64,000 nucleotides of DNA from AWTP1-13 sp963770295 (GTDB lineage Bacteria > Pseudomonadota > Alphaproteobacteria > Rhizobiales > Hyphomicrobiaceae). The translations under genes were made by a program, and so were the position numbers. The notes beneath the pieces were generated by a model. The model was not told the origin of the DNA and did not search any database. It saw only the letters and a program-made list of their open reading frames with translations. Positions 20,174 through 28,128 of this stretch are shown piece by piece; position 1 is the stretch's first letter, and every line of letters starts with the position of its first letter. The stretch is from positions 62,001-126,000 of the forward strand of contig CAVYPA010000022.1 of NCBI GenBank assembly GCA_963770295.1, read 5' to 3'.

Positions 20174-20236
20174 ATGACCTATGCGATCCAACGCAACCGA
20201 CGTGTTGGTGCTCGCGCGTTCGCGCGGCTGCGATGA
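20174..20236 (+). CDS. argL: Arg-rich leader peptide of the argD-argF attenuator
   Basis: A 20-codon reading frame encoding MTYAIQRNRRVGARAFARLR. Six residues are Arg (positions 7, 9, 10, 14, 18 and 20), coded by CGC, CGA, CGT, CGC, CGG and CGA. No ribosome site precedes it, but the promoter at 20139-20167 would start the mRNA at this ATG, as is known for the leaderless trpL peptide of Sinorhizobium meliloti. A terminator follows at 20264-20287 and argD begins 80 bases after the peptide stop. The peptide would act in cis as a sensor of charged Arg-tRNA. The symbol is descriptive, given by me. Confidence 0.7.
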   Translation: MTYAIQRNRRVGARAFARLR

Positions 20237-20287
20237 CGAACCTTTGCCGGATCGTCAAACAGCGCCGCGCCTAAGCGCGGCTTTTTT
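20213..20287 (+). promoter_or_regulatory. Transcription attenuator with alternative stems ahead of argD
   Basis: Four segments can pair in mutually exclusive ways. Segment 1 is CGCGC at 20213-20217. Segment 2 is GCGCGGC at 20222-20228. Segment 3 is GCCGCGC at 20264-20270. Segment 4 is GCGCGGC at 20275-20281. Stem 1:2 (5 bp, loop GTTC) frees segment 3 to form the 3:4 terminator. If a ribosome halts at the Arg codons 9-10 (20198-20203) it would cover segment 1, and segment 2 can pair perfectly over 7 bp with segment 3, preventing termination. A ribosome that reaches the stop codon at 20234 covers segment 2 and allows termination. This is the classical logic of amino-acid attenuators; its operation here is inferred. 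Confidence 0.65.
20264..20287 (+). terminator. Intrinsic terminator inside the argD leader
   Basis: GCCGCGC (20264-20270), loop CTAA, GCGCGGC (20275-20281) and then TTTTTT (20282-20287). A textbook rho-independent terminator. It lies 29 bases before the argD start, so it can only serve as a regulated terminator or as the end of a short leader RNA of about 114 bases. Confidence 0.85.
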
Positions 20288-20316
20288 CGTTTTCTGTCAC
20301 GAGATAGGTCTCTGTC

Positions 20317-21564
20317 ATGTCAAGCACCGCCCACCAACCCGCCAAGCATATCCCGAGCAAATCGTTCGCTGCGCCCGCGTCGCCATCCGTGGCCGTGATG
20401 CCGACCTACGCCCGCCAAAACGTGGTGTTCGAGCGGGGTGAGGGCGCCTGGCTGATCTCGACAAGCGGCGAGCGCTATCTGGATTTTGCCAGCGGCGTGG
20501 CCGTGAACGCCTTGGGTCACACGCACCCGAAGTTGATTGCCGCGCTCACCGAGCAGGCGCACAAGCTGTGGCACTCTTCCAACCTTTATCGCATCGCCGG
20601 CCAGGAACGGCTTGCCGAGCGCCTGTGCGCGGCAACCTTCGCCGACAAGGTGTTCTTCTGCAACTCCGGCGCGGAAGCCTGCGAGGGCGCCATAAAGCTT
20701 GCCCGCCGCTATCACTTCGCCAATGGCGCCCCCGAGCGCTGGCGGATCATCACCTTCAAGGGGGCCTTTCACGGGCGCACACTTGCCACCATTGCGGCGG
20801 CCGGCAACGAAAAGCACTTGGAGGGCTTCGGTCAGCCCGCCGATGGTTTCGATCTCGTCGCGCTCGGCGACCTGGAGGCGGTTGTAAAAGCCATCGGTCC
20901 GCAGACGGCTGCAATCATGGTCGAGCCGGTGCAAGGCGAAGGCGGGGTGCGCGTCGTGGACCTGCAGTTTTTGCAGGCGCTGCGCCAGCTCGCCGACAAG
21001 CATGGCCTGTTGCTGATCCTGGATGAGGTACAAAGCGGCATGGGTCGGACGGGCAAGCTGTTTGCCCACGAATGGTCCGGCGTCACGCCCGACGTGATGG
21101 CCATCGCCAAGGGTATCGGCGGCGGCTTTCCGGTTGGGGCCTTTCTGGCCAGCAACGAGGCCGCCAAGGGTATGGTGCCCGGAACCCATGGCTCGACCTT
21201 CGGGGGCAATCCGCTTGCCATGGCGGTGGGCAACGCCGTGCTCGATGCCATCCTCGAGCCGGGCTTCCTCGACCACGTGCAGGCCGTCACCCTGCGCTTT
21301 AAGCAGGAGCTAGCCCGCATCAAGGACGAATTTCCGAACCTCGTCGAGGAGGTGCGCGGCAGCGGGCTGCTGACCGGGATCAAGGTCAAGCCGCCCTACG
21401 GCGACGTCGTCAACGCCTGCACAGCCGAAAAGCTCTTGACGGTAGGCGCAGGTGACAATGTCGTGCGCCTGCTGCCGCCGCTCAACGTGACGGAGGCGGA
21501 GATCATAGAAAGCACGCGCAGGCTTGCGGCCGCCTTGCGCCGCCTTACCAAGCCGGCGCCTTGA
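20317..21564 (+). CDS. argD: Acetylornithine / succinylornithine aminotransferase
   Basis: ArgD is a PLP enzyme of arginine synthesis that converts N-acetylglutamate semialdehyde to N-acetylornithine, and it can also act in lysine synthesis. The 415-residue product shows the class III aminotransferase pattern: CNSGAEACEGAIKLARRYH, MVEPVQGEGGVRV, LILDEVQSGMGRTGKLFAHEW and the PLP lysine in MAIAKGIGGGFPVGAF (about residue 265). It starts 29 bases beyond the leader terminator. argF follows after 27 bases, then hslO. Confidence 0.96.
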   Translation: MSSTAHQPAKHIPSKSFAAPASPSVAVMPTYARQNVVFERGEGAWLISTSGERYLDFASGVAVNALGHTHPKLIAALTEQAHKLWHSSNLYRIAGQERLAERLCAATFADKVFFCNSGAEACEGAIKLARRYHFANGAPERWRIITFKGAFHGRTLATIAAAGNEKHLEGFGQPADGFDLVALGDLEAVVKAIGPQTAAIMVEPVQGEGGVRVVDLQFLQALRQLADKHGLLLILDEVQSGMGRTGKLFAHEWSGVTPDVMAIAKGIGGGFPVGAFLASNEAAKGMVPGTHGSTFGGNPLAMAVGNAVLDAILEPGFLDHVQAVTLRFKQELARIKDEFPNLVEEVRGSGLLTGIKVKPPYGDVVNACTAEKLLTVGAGDNVVRLLPPLNVTEAEIIESTRRLAAALRRLTKPAP

Positions 21565-21591
21565 GCGAGCGCGCCCTTGAGAGACGTCGCC

Positions 21592-22524
21592 ATGTCGATG
21601 GCACCCCGGCACTTTCTGGATATCGATCGCATCGATGCCGGCACGCTGAGGCGGATCGTCGACATGGGTCACGCCATGAAGAAGGCGGGAAAGCGCGTGC
21701 CCGCGAAACTTAAGCCCGCCGGTATCGCCGACGCCGTGCTGATGCTGATTTTCGAGAAGCCTTCCACGCGCACGCGCGTATCCTTCGACGTTGCCATGCG
21801 TCAGCTTGGCGGACAAACGATCGCGCTCAACCACACGGACTTGCAGGTCGGGCGCGGCGAGCCCATATCGGACACGGCCAAGGTCATTTCGCGCTACGTC
21901 GATGCGATCATGATCCGGGCCAACAAGCACGAGACGTTGGCGGAATTTGCCGAGCACGCATCGGTGCCCGTGATCAATGGCCTCACCGATCGTACGCATC
22001 CCTGCCAGATCATCGCCGATATTATGACATTCGAAGAAGCGCGCGGACCTATCAAAGGTCGCAAGGTCGCCTGGACGGGAGATGGCAACAACGTTGCTGC
22101 CTCCTGGATTCAGGCGGCCGCCCGCTTCGACTTCAAGCTCGCGCTTGCCTGTCCGCCGCAGCTCAACCCGGAAAGGTCGGTGCTCGAGTGGGCGCGCCAA
22201 GCGGGTGGTGACGTTTACCTGACGGAGGACCCCCAGGAGGCCGTCGCGGGCGCCGATTGCGTCGTCACCGACACTTGGGTGTCGATGGGCCAGCAGCACG
22301 AGGCGTCGCGACGCAAGCAGCTGCTCGGGCCCTTTGCGGTCGACGAGAGCTTGCTGCGCCAGGCCCGCAAGGATGCGATTTTCATGCATTGCCTGCCTGC
22401 CTATCGCGGACTTGAAGTGGCCGCCGGCGTCATCGACGGGGCGCAGTCGGTGGTGTGGGAAGAGGCCGAGAATCGTCTGCACGCTCAAAAGGCGATCCTG
22501 GCCTGGTGCCTTGGGGTCGATTGA
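21592..22524 (+). CDS. argF: Ornithine carbamoyltransferase
   Basis: ArgF condenses ornithine and carbamoyl phosphate to citrulline. The 310-residue product has the carbamoyl-phosphate motif EKPSTRTRVSFDVAM, the DRTHPCQIIADI segment and the ornithine-binding FMHCLPAYRG. I choose the ATG at 21592, with a purine-rich GAGAG ahead; TTG at 21577 and ATG at 21598 are alternatives. It sits between argD and hslO in one unit, and its stop overlaps the hslO ATG by one base. Confidence 0.96.
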   Translation: MSMAPRHFLDIDRIDAGTLRRIVDMGHAMKKAGKRVPAKLKPAGIADAVLMLIFEKPSTRTRVSFDVAMRQLGGQTIALNHTDLQVGRGEPISDTAKVISRYVDAIMIRANKHETLAEFAEHASVPVINGLTDRTHPCQIIADIMTFEEARGPIKGRKVAWTGDGNNVAASWIQAAARFDFKLALACPPQLNPERSVLEWARQAGGDVYLTEDPQEAVAGADCVVTDTWVSMGQQHEASRRKQLLGPFAVDESLLRQARKDAIFMHCLPAYRGLEVAAGVIDGAQSVVWEEAENRLHAQKAILAWCLGVD

Positions 22525-23498
22525 TGCCCGACGCCGGCAGAACACCCTCCGCGTTGCCAGCCGACGACCTCGTGCTGCCGTTTCGCACGGTGAAGTCGGA
22601 CGTGATCGGGCGCGTGGTGCGCCTGGGTACCGCCATCGATACCGTGCTGTCGGGCCACAGCTATCCGGAACCGGTGAGCTATGCGCTTGGCGAAGCGCTG
22701 GCGCTCACCGCCATGCTCGGCAGCGCGCTGAAGACCCAGGGCAAGTTTATTCTGCAGACCAAGACCGACGGGGCCCTCGACTTTCTGGTCGCCGATTACG
22801 TTTCGCCGGGTAACGTGCGCGGTTATGCCAATTACGACAAGAAGGACGCGGTGCTCGCCAAGACACAGGGACGTGGCGACCAGGGCGCCCTCTTGGGCTC
22901 GGGTCATGTCGCCATGACCATCGACCCGACGGGCGACAAGAATACCTACCAAGGGATTGTGGCCATCGAGCGCGAGCCGTTGGTGCGGGTGGCCCATACC
23001 TATTTTCGCCAATCGGAACAACTGCCCACCTTCATCCGGCTGGCCGTCGCCCGCCACTACGGCCCCGGCGGCCCGCAGTCGGCGCCGGCCTGGCGCTGGC
23101 GCGCCGGTGGCTTGCTGATCCAGAAGTTGCCGCGGGCAGGCGGCATGCGCAGCCCGTTGAGCGATGAGGCGCGCGATGCCTCCCTCGAGGGCGAGGACGA
23201 TGAGGATTGGAACCGCACGCGTCATCTGGCCGCGACCGTGGAAGACCACGAAATGCTCGACCCGACGCTGTCGCCGGAGCGTTTGCTTTATCGGCTGTTC
23301 CACGAGGAGGGCGTTCGCGTGACGCCATCAACCCCCGTGGCGGCCGTGTGCCGCTGCTCGCGCGAGCGCATCCAGCTGTTTCTCGAGCGTTTCGGGCCCG
23401 ACGAGCTGGCCGACATGCGCGAAGCGGACGGTGCCATTACCGTCACCTGCGAGTTCTGCTCGCGCAAATACCGCTTTGCGGCAGGTGAGATCGGCTAG
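22524..23498 (+). CDS. hslO: Redox-regulated chaperone Hsp33
   Basis: Hsp33 is a cytosolic holdase activated by oxidation of a zinc-bound four-cysteine cluster. The 324-residue product has the N-terminal LPFRTVKSDVIGRVVRLG, the glycine-rich VSPGNVRGYANYD and the C-terminal zinc switch: CRCSRER (CxC) and CEFCSRKY (CxxC). The start codon overlaps the argF stop by one base, so translation is coupled. The argF-hslO pairing is common in alphaproteobacteria. Confidence 0.95.
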   Translation: MPDAGRTPSALPADDLVLPFRTVKSDVIGRVVRLGTAIDTVLSGHSYPEPVSYALGEALALTAMLGSALKTQGKFILQTKTDGALDFLVADYVSPGNVRGYANYDKKDAVLAKTQGRGDQGALLGSGHVAMTIDPTGDKNTYQGIVAIEREPLVRVAHTYFRQSEQLPTFIRLAVARHYGPGGPQSAPAWRWRAGGLLIQKLPRAGGMRSPLSDEARDASLEGEDDEDWNRTRHLAATVEDHEMLDPTLSPERLLYRLFHEEGVRVTPSTPVAAVCRCSRERIQLFLERFGPDELADMREADGAITVTCEFCSRKYRFAAGEIG

Positions 23499-23580
23499 GC
23501 CGGCAGCGCAACCGCGGTCTGCGGGGTCGCGCGCCGTTGCCAACCGCTCCCGGCCTTGCCCGGCGTCATGGCGGCTTAGA

Positions 23581-24513
23581 CTAGAAAGCGACCTTATCGC
23601 CGCCCTTGAGTTCCAGGATCTCTCTGGCCTCATCGCTGGAGGCGACCTCGAGGCCCAGCCCGGCGATGATTTGGCGTACCTTCGTGACTTGCTCGGCGTT
23701 ACTGCGCGCGAGCTGGCCGGGGCCGATCCATAGCGAATCCTCCATGCCGACGCGAACGTTGCCGCCGATGGCGAGCGACATGGCCGCAATCGACATCTGG
23801 TTGCGGCCGGCGCCCAACACACTCCAATGATATTGATCGCCGAACAGTCGATCGGCGGTGCGCTTCATGTGCAGCACGTCTTCCGGATGCGGGCCGATGC
23901 CGCCCAAAATGCCAAACACCGATTGGATAAAGTACGGCGGCTTGACGATGCCGCGGTCGGCGAAGTGGCGCAAGGTATACAGATGACCGATATCGTAGCA
24001 TTCGATCTCGAAGCGTGAGCCGTTGTTGGCGCAGGTGGTGAGGATGTACTCGATATCGGCAAACGTGTTCTTGAACATCCCCGCCTTGGAGGCCTCAAGG
24101 TAAGGCTTCTCCCAGTCGTATTTGAATTCCTTCTGCCGCTGCAACATGGGAAACAGACCAAAATTCATGGTGCCCATATTGAGGCTGGCGATCTCCGGCT
24201 TGAAGACGGCCGCGGGCCGCACGCGCTCCTCGATGGTCATGGTGGGGGCGCCGCCGGTGGTGATGTTAACAACGCAGCCCGAGCGTTGTTTGATGACCTT
24301 GAGGAAGGGTTGGAAGGCCTCGGGCGATTGATCCGGCCGACCGTCCTTGGGGTTGCGCGCATGCAGATGCACGACGGCGGCGCCGGCCGCCGCCGCGGCA
24401 ACGGCGGCATCGGCGATTTCCTCGGCCGTGATCGGCAGATGCGGTGACATCGACGGCGTGTGAATGGAACCCGTGACGGCGCAGGTAACGATCACTTTGC
24501 GGGGCTTGGCCAT
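23581..24513 (-). CDS. BKACE family beta-keto acid cleavage enzyme (DUF849)
   Basis: A 310-residue TIM-barrel protein of the 3-keto-5-aminohexanoate cleavage enzyme family. These Zn-dependent enzymes split beta-keto acids with acetyl-CoA. The start MAKPRKVIVTCAVTGSIHTPSMSP, the metal-binding VVHLHARNPKDGRP and C-terminal NVRVGMEDSLW are typical. I use the ATG at 24513, which has GGAG upstream; the longer open frame to 24585 adds 24 unconserved residues. The substrate within this broad family is not predictable here. It lies behind boxR on the same strand with an 84-base gap. Confidence 0.9.
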   Translation of the reverse strand: MAKPRKVIVTCAVTGSIHTPSMSPHLPITAEEIADAAVAAAAAGAAVVHLHARNPKDGRPDQSPEAFQPFLKVIKQRSGCVVNITTGGAPTMTIEERVRPAAVFKPEIASLNMGTMNFGLFPMLQRQKEFKYDWEKPYLEASKAGMFKNTFADIEYILTTCANNGSRFEIECYDIGHLYTLRHFADRGIVKPPYFIQSVFGILGGIGPHPEDVLHMKRTADRLFGDQYHWSVLGAGRNQMSIAAMSLAIGGNVRVGMEDSLWIGPGQLARSNAEQVTKVRQIIAGLGLEVASSDEAREILELKGGDKVAF

Positions 24514-24597
24514 CAATCTTGTCTCCTCGTTCTTACCCAATTGCAGCACGCCGAAAGGCGGTGCCATGCTGAGCCGGCAGCGCACGCTTGCGCAAGG

Positions 24598-25536
24598 CTA
24601 GTCGTGCAGTGCCGCCGGGATCGCGGCGCGGGACCGGACATTTGCGCCGCTGATACTATCCACGAGCGCCACCAGCGCCTCGGCCTCGGACTTGCCGCTG
24701 GTCATCACTTCCGCATTGGCCTTGGCGTAAAGCGGCGTGCGGCTTTCCAGGATCGCCTTGAGATCATCCATTGCCTGGGGTCCATCCGCCATTGGACGCA
24801 GGTCGCCCTGCGCCAGCACTCGGCTCATGTGCTCATCGGGGGTTGCGCTGAGCCAGACCACAAAGCAAGTCGAGAGCAAGAGATCATAGGTGGCCGGTTC
24901 CGTCACTAGGCTGCCGCCGGTGGCAATCAACGCCCGCTCGAAGCGCGCCACAATGGTCTCGAGACACTGGCGCTCCAGGCGGCGAAACATGCTTTGGCCG
25001 TGCGTGGAAAAGATTTCGGACAACTCCATGCCGCTTGCCCGCTCCACTTCCCGGTCGAGCTCGACAAAAGGCATGTTGAGCTTTTCGGCGGCGCGTCGGC
25101 CAAGCGTGGTCTTCCCCGCACCGCGCAGCCCGATGAGGGCAATACGCCCATCGCTCGTCTTGCCGTGCGCCTCGAAGCGCTGCTGGATCAGATGTCGGGC
25201 TTGGGCGAGCTCACCGGGCGACAGCCGCTCGAGCTGGTGCATGGCGAGCCTGAGTTCGAGCGGCAGCTCCGGGCGCTCGCTGACGAGCGCCGCCATTTCG
25301 AGACCCAGCGCTTCGGCGATCTGGCGCAACACCAGTAGCGAGGCATTGCCGGCACCGCGCTCCAACTCGGCAAGGTAGCGCTCGGAGACGCCGGAGGCCC
25401 TCGCAAGGCTCTTGCGCGACATGCCCCGCCGCGCCCGGCCGATGCGGACGCGCTCACCAACGTCCTTGAGGTAGGCCTCCTCGGCGGGAGCCGTTCCGCG
25501 CCGCCCTTCGGGGCCAATCTCGGGCACTGTCGCCAT
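24598..25536 (-). CDS. boxR: BoxR-type benzoyl-CoA-responsive repressor (XRE HTH + shikimate-kinase-like domain)
   Basis: This protein of about 312 residues has an N-terminal XRE helix-turn-helix (VGERVRIGRARRGMSRKSLA, VSERYLAELERG) and a C-terminal shikimate-kinase-like domain with the P-loop GLRGAGKTTLG, VELDREVE and ALIATGGSLV. This fusion is the hallmark of BoxR/BzdR regulators, which bind benzoyl-CoA through the kinase-like domain and repress aromatic degradation genes. I choose the ATG at 25536; ATG at 25581 would place the start inside the operator and lacks a ribosome site. It is divergent from benzoate-CoA ligase, with candidate operators between them. Confidence 0.92.
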   Translation of the reverse strand: MATVPEIGPEGRRGTAPAEEAYLKDVGERVRIGRARRGMSRKSLARASGVSERYLAELERGAGNASLLVLRQIAEALGLEMAALVSERPELPLELRLAMHQLERLSPGELAQARHLIQQRFEAHGKTSDGRIALIGLRGAGKTTLGRRAAEKLNMPFVELDREVERASGMELSEIFSTHGQSMFRRLERQCLETIVARFERALIATGGSLVTEPATYDLLLSTCFVVWLSATPDEHMSRVLAQGDLRPMADGPQAMDDLKAILESRTPLYAKANAEVMTSGKSEAEALVALVDSISGANVRSRAAIPAALHD

Positions 25537-25576
25537 CGTCTCGTCTATCGCCGGGGCCGGTTGCAACGACCATTTC

Positions 25577-25590
25577 TGCATTATACTACA
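25577..25590. promoter_or_regulatory. Candidate BoxR operator 1 (boxR/bclA region)
   Basis: TGCA-TTATAC-TACA: one half-site is perfect and the other has one mismatch to the TGCA-N6-TGCA pattern reported for BoxR. It lies 41 bases upstream of the boxR start used here and 64 bases from the second site. Confidence 0.5.
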
Positions 25591-25640
25591 GCTTTTGTCG
25601 TGTGCCGACGGGAGGCAGCCCGCTGCAATTCGGCGCCTCT

Positions 25641-25654
25641 TGCAGTATGATGCA
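25641..25654. promoter_or_regulatory. Candidate BoxR operator 2 (bclA promoter)
   Basis: TGCA-GTATGA-TGCA, a perfect match to TGCA-N6-TGCA. A -10-like TATGAT (25646-25651) lies inside it, so bound repressor would block the ligase promoter. It is 67 bases ahead of the bclA start. Confidence 0.65.
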
Positions 25655-25720
25655 GAAAAACGTCCCGCCAGCGTGGCGGATTGGCAGTCGGCGAGACGCG
25701 ACCGCCGATGGGGAGGACCA

Positions 25721-27259
25721 ATGAGCTACCCGCGCCTCTACAATGCCGCCGTCGACATGGTCGACCGCAACGTCGCCGAGGGACGCGGCGACAAGATCGT
25801 TTTTATCGATCCGCAGGAACGGTTGACCTATGGCGCCCTTGCCGCCCGCTGCAACCAAATGGCCAACCTGCTCGCCACCTACGGTGTTCCACGCGAGTCG
25901 CGCGTTGCCCTGCTCCTCTTCGATACTGTCGATTTTCCCGTCGCCTTCTGGGGCGCCATCAAGGCCGGTGTTATCCCGGTGGCGCTCAATACGCTGCTGA
26001 CGAGCGAACAGTATGCCTACATTCTCGCCGACAACCGCGCCAAGGCGCTATTCATCTCGGCGCCGCTGCTAGCGATCATCCAGCCGATTCTTGGGCAGCT
26101 CCCCTGCCTCAAGCACATCTTCGTGTGCGGCGGTGAAGCACCTCCATTCGCCCTCTCCTTCCGTAGCGAGCTCGATCTGCAGGCGAAAGCCTACAAAGCC
26201 GCCGATACCTGCTGTGACGAGACCGCCTTCTGGCTCTACTCGTCAGGTTCCACCGGTATGCCGAAGGGCGTGCGTCACGTGCACTCGAGCCTCATGGAAA
26301 CGGCGCGCCTATGCGGCCAGCAGTGTCTCGGAATGCGCGAAGATGATCTCGTTTACTCCGCCGCCAAGCTGTTTTTTGCCTACGGCCTGGGCAACGCCAT
26401 GTCGTTTCCCATGTCGGTCGGCGCCAGCACCGTGCTGGTGCCCGATCGCCCGACACCGGAACTGGTGTTCCGCACGCTCAAGCAGCATCAGCCGACCTTC
26501 TTCTTCGGGGTGCCGACGCTCTATGCGGCGATGCTCGCCTATCCGGAGGGCACGCCAGAAAAGAGCTCGCAGCGTCTGCGCGTGTGCGTCTCGGCCGGAG
26601 AGGCGCTGCCCGCCGAGGTGGGACGGGCATTCCGCGCCAAGTTCGGGGTCGACCTTTATGACGGCGTCGGCTCCACCGAGATGCTGCACCAGTACGTCTG
26701 CAACAGCGCAGCCGGTCTCAGGTACGGGACCTCCGGCAAACCGGTGCCGGGCTATGAGATCCGCCTTGTCGATGAGCAGGGGAGCGAGGTCGGCGATGGC
26801 GAGGTGGGCGAGATGCTCGTGCGCGGGGCCACCCATTCGGAGGGCTACTGGAACCAGCGCGAAAAGAGCCGCGCCACCTTCGAAGGCGGTTGGACCCGCA
26901 CGGGCGACAAGTACATCCGCGACGCCGAGGGCTTCTATACCTACCAGGGGCGTACCGACGACATGTTCAAGGTCTCGGGGATCTGGGTATCGCCCTTCGA
27001 GGTGGAAAGCGCACTCGTCGGTCACGCCGCGGTCATGGAAGCCGCGGTCGTGCCGAAGGCTGACGGCGACGGCCTGCTGAAGCCTAAGGCCTTTATTGTG
27101 CTAAAACCCGGCGCGGTCGCGGCCAATGGTCTTGCGGAAGAGCTGAAGGAGCAGGTGAAGACGCAGGCTGGGCCGTGGAAGTATCCGCGCTGGATCGACT
27201 TTGTCGACACCCTTCCCAAAACCGCCACCGGCAAAATCCAGCGCTTCAAGCTGCGCTAG
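25721..27259 (+). CDS. bclA: Benzoate-CoA ligase
   Basis: The product activates benzoate to benzoyl-CoA with ATP, the entry step of the box pathway. The 512-residue protein shows the AMP-binding motif YSSGSTGMPKGVRH, FFFGVPTLYAAML, YDGVGSTEMLHQYVC, the hinge GRTDDMFKVSGIWVSPFEVE and the catalytic lysine in KTATGKIQRFKLR. SPFEVE and the LHQYVCN segment are typical of benzoate-CoA ligases rather than general acyl-CoA synthetases. The start at 25721 has GGAGG four bases upstream. It is divergent from boxR. Confidence 0.9.
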   Translation: MSYPRLYNAAVDMVDRNVAEGRGDKIVFIDPQERLTYGALAARCNQMANLLATYGVPRESRVALLLFDTVDFPVAFWGAIKAGVIPVALNTLLTSEQYAYILADNRAKALFISAPLLAIIQPILGQLPCLKHIFVCGGEAPPFALSFRSELDLQAKAYKAADTCCDETAFWLYSSGSTGMPKGVRHVHSSLMETARLCGQQCLGMREDDLVYSAAKLFFAYGLGNAMSFPMSVGASTVLVPDRPTPELVFRTLKQHQPTFFFGVPTLYAAMLAYPEGTPEKSSQRLRVCVSAGEALPAEVGRAFRAKFGVDLYDGVGSTEMLHQYVCNSAAGLRYGTSGKPVPGYEIRLVDEQGSEVGDGEVGEMLVRGATHSEGYWNQREKSRATFEGGWTRTGDKYIRDAEGFYTYQGRTDDMFKVSGIWVSPFEVESALVGHAAVMEAAVVPKADGDGLLKPKAFIVLKPGAVAANGLAEELKEQVKTQAGPWKYPRWIDFVDTLPKTATGKIQRFKLR

Positions 27260-27425
27260 AGCTAGTGGCGCGGCAGCACGTTTGTCGGAGCGGCCAGCGG
27301 CGGCAATCGCAACAGGCGCGAGGCGCGTGCCGGTGCGCTCGGCAGCGTCTGCGACACCAAGTGGTCTTTAAGGTTCTCTCGACCAATGCGCCGATGGCCC
27401 TGGGCGCTGCGGCTCTGGCCGGTAC

Positions 27426-28076
27426 TCAGCGCCCCGGCTGGTAGATGCACAACAAGGTGTAGATGCCGAGGGCAACCTCGCCCGAGATGCCGAGCGCCGC
27501 CGGCGGCCGTTTGAGTTCGCCCATAACGCGATCGGCATCGGCGTGGCGCAGGCACTCGATCAGCACCACCCCGGCGGCGAGCCGATCCTTGCCGCGGCTC
27601 TTCATTTCGGCGGTGTCGGGGTCGGTCTGCTGCGCCGCTCTGGTCCAGAGCTCAACGCGCGCGATGCCCTCTTGCAATGCCAACTGCGTGACCCAATCAG
27701 TCGCGGCCGCGGTCGGCAGCATGGCTCCATCTGCCCGCAGGATGACGGCGTGCGCGCCGATCAGGTCCCCTGCTGCTGCGCGAACGTCGCAGACCGTGCG
27801 CACCATGTTGCGGAACGATGTCATCGCCTGCCGTGTCCAGGGCGTCGGGTCGTTGAGCCGGCCGATATAGACGTCCGAGTTGAGCACGGCCGGCTCGTCC
27901 ACCTCGTAAAAGGCACAAAACTGCCGGTCGCCACCGGTCAACAGTTCGTAGCGCCGGCCGAAGCGAAAACCCGGCACGCTGACGCGCTCCTGTAGGTGCT
28001 CGCGGGTGTACCAGGTCTCAAAATGCTGGCGCCCTTGCGGCGCGCAATCGTTGAAAACGGCGAGAATGCCGGGCAT
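27426..28076 (-). CDS. Hypothetical protein, possible dimeric alpha/beta-barrel (EthD-like)
   Basis: A 216-residue protein with an N-terminal part (FNDCAPQGRQHFETWYTREHLQERVSVPGFRFGRRYEL) resembling dimeric ferredoxin-like barrels such as EthD or DUF4286 proteins, where HFETWYTREHL is the recurrent motif. A second, weaker copy may follow. No catalytic function can be given. I use the ATG at 28076; the frame is open to 28172. It is the last gene of the minus-strand operon with a DapA-like lyase, SDR, enoyl-CoA hydratase and CoA ligase, so a role in the same catabolic route is likely. Confidence 0.6.
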   Translation of the reverse strand: MPGILAVFNDCAPQGRQHFETWYTREHLQERVSVPGFRFGRRYELLTGGDRQFCAFYEVDEPAVLNSDVYIGRLNDPTPWTRQAMTSFRNMVRTVCDVRAAAGDLIGAHAVILRADGAMLPTAAATDWVTQLALQEGIARVELWTRAAQQTDPDTAEMKSRGKDRLAAGVVLIECLRHADADRVMGELKRPPAALGISGEVALGIYTLLCIYQPGR

Positions 28077-28128
28077 GGCGTGAGGCGTCCCCTGCTGCGA
28101 CGAACAATGCGCGTTTCTGGTTTTGATC

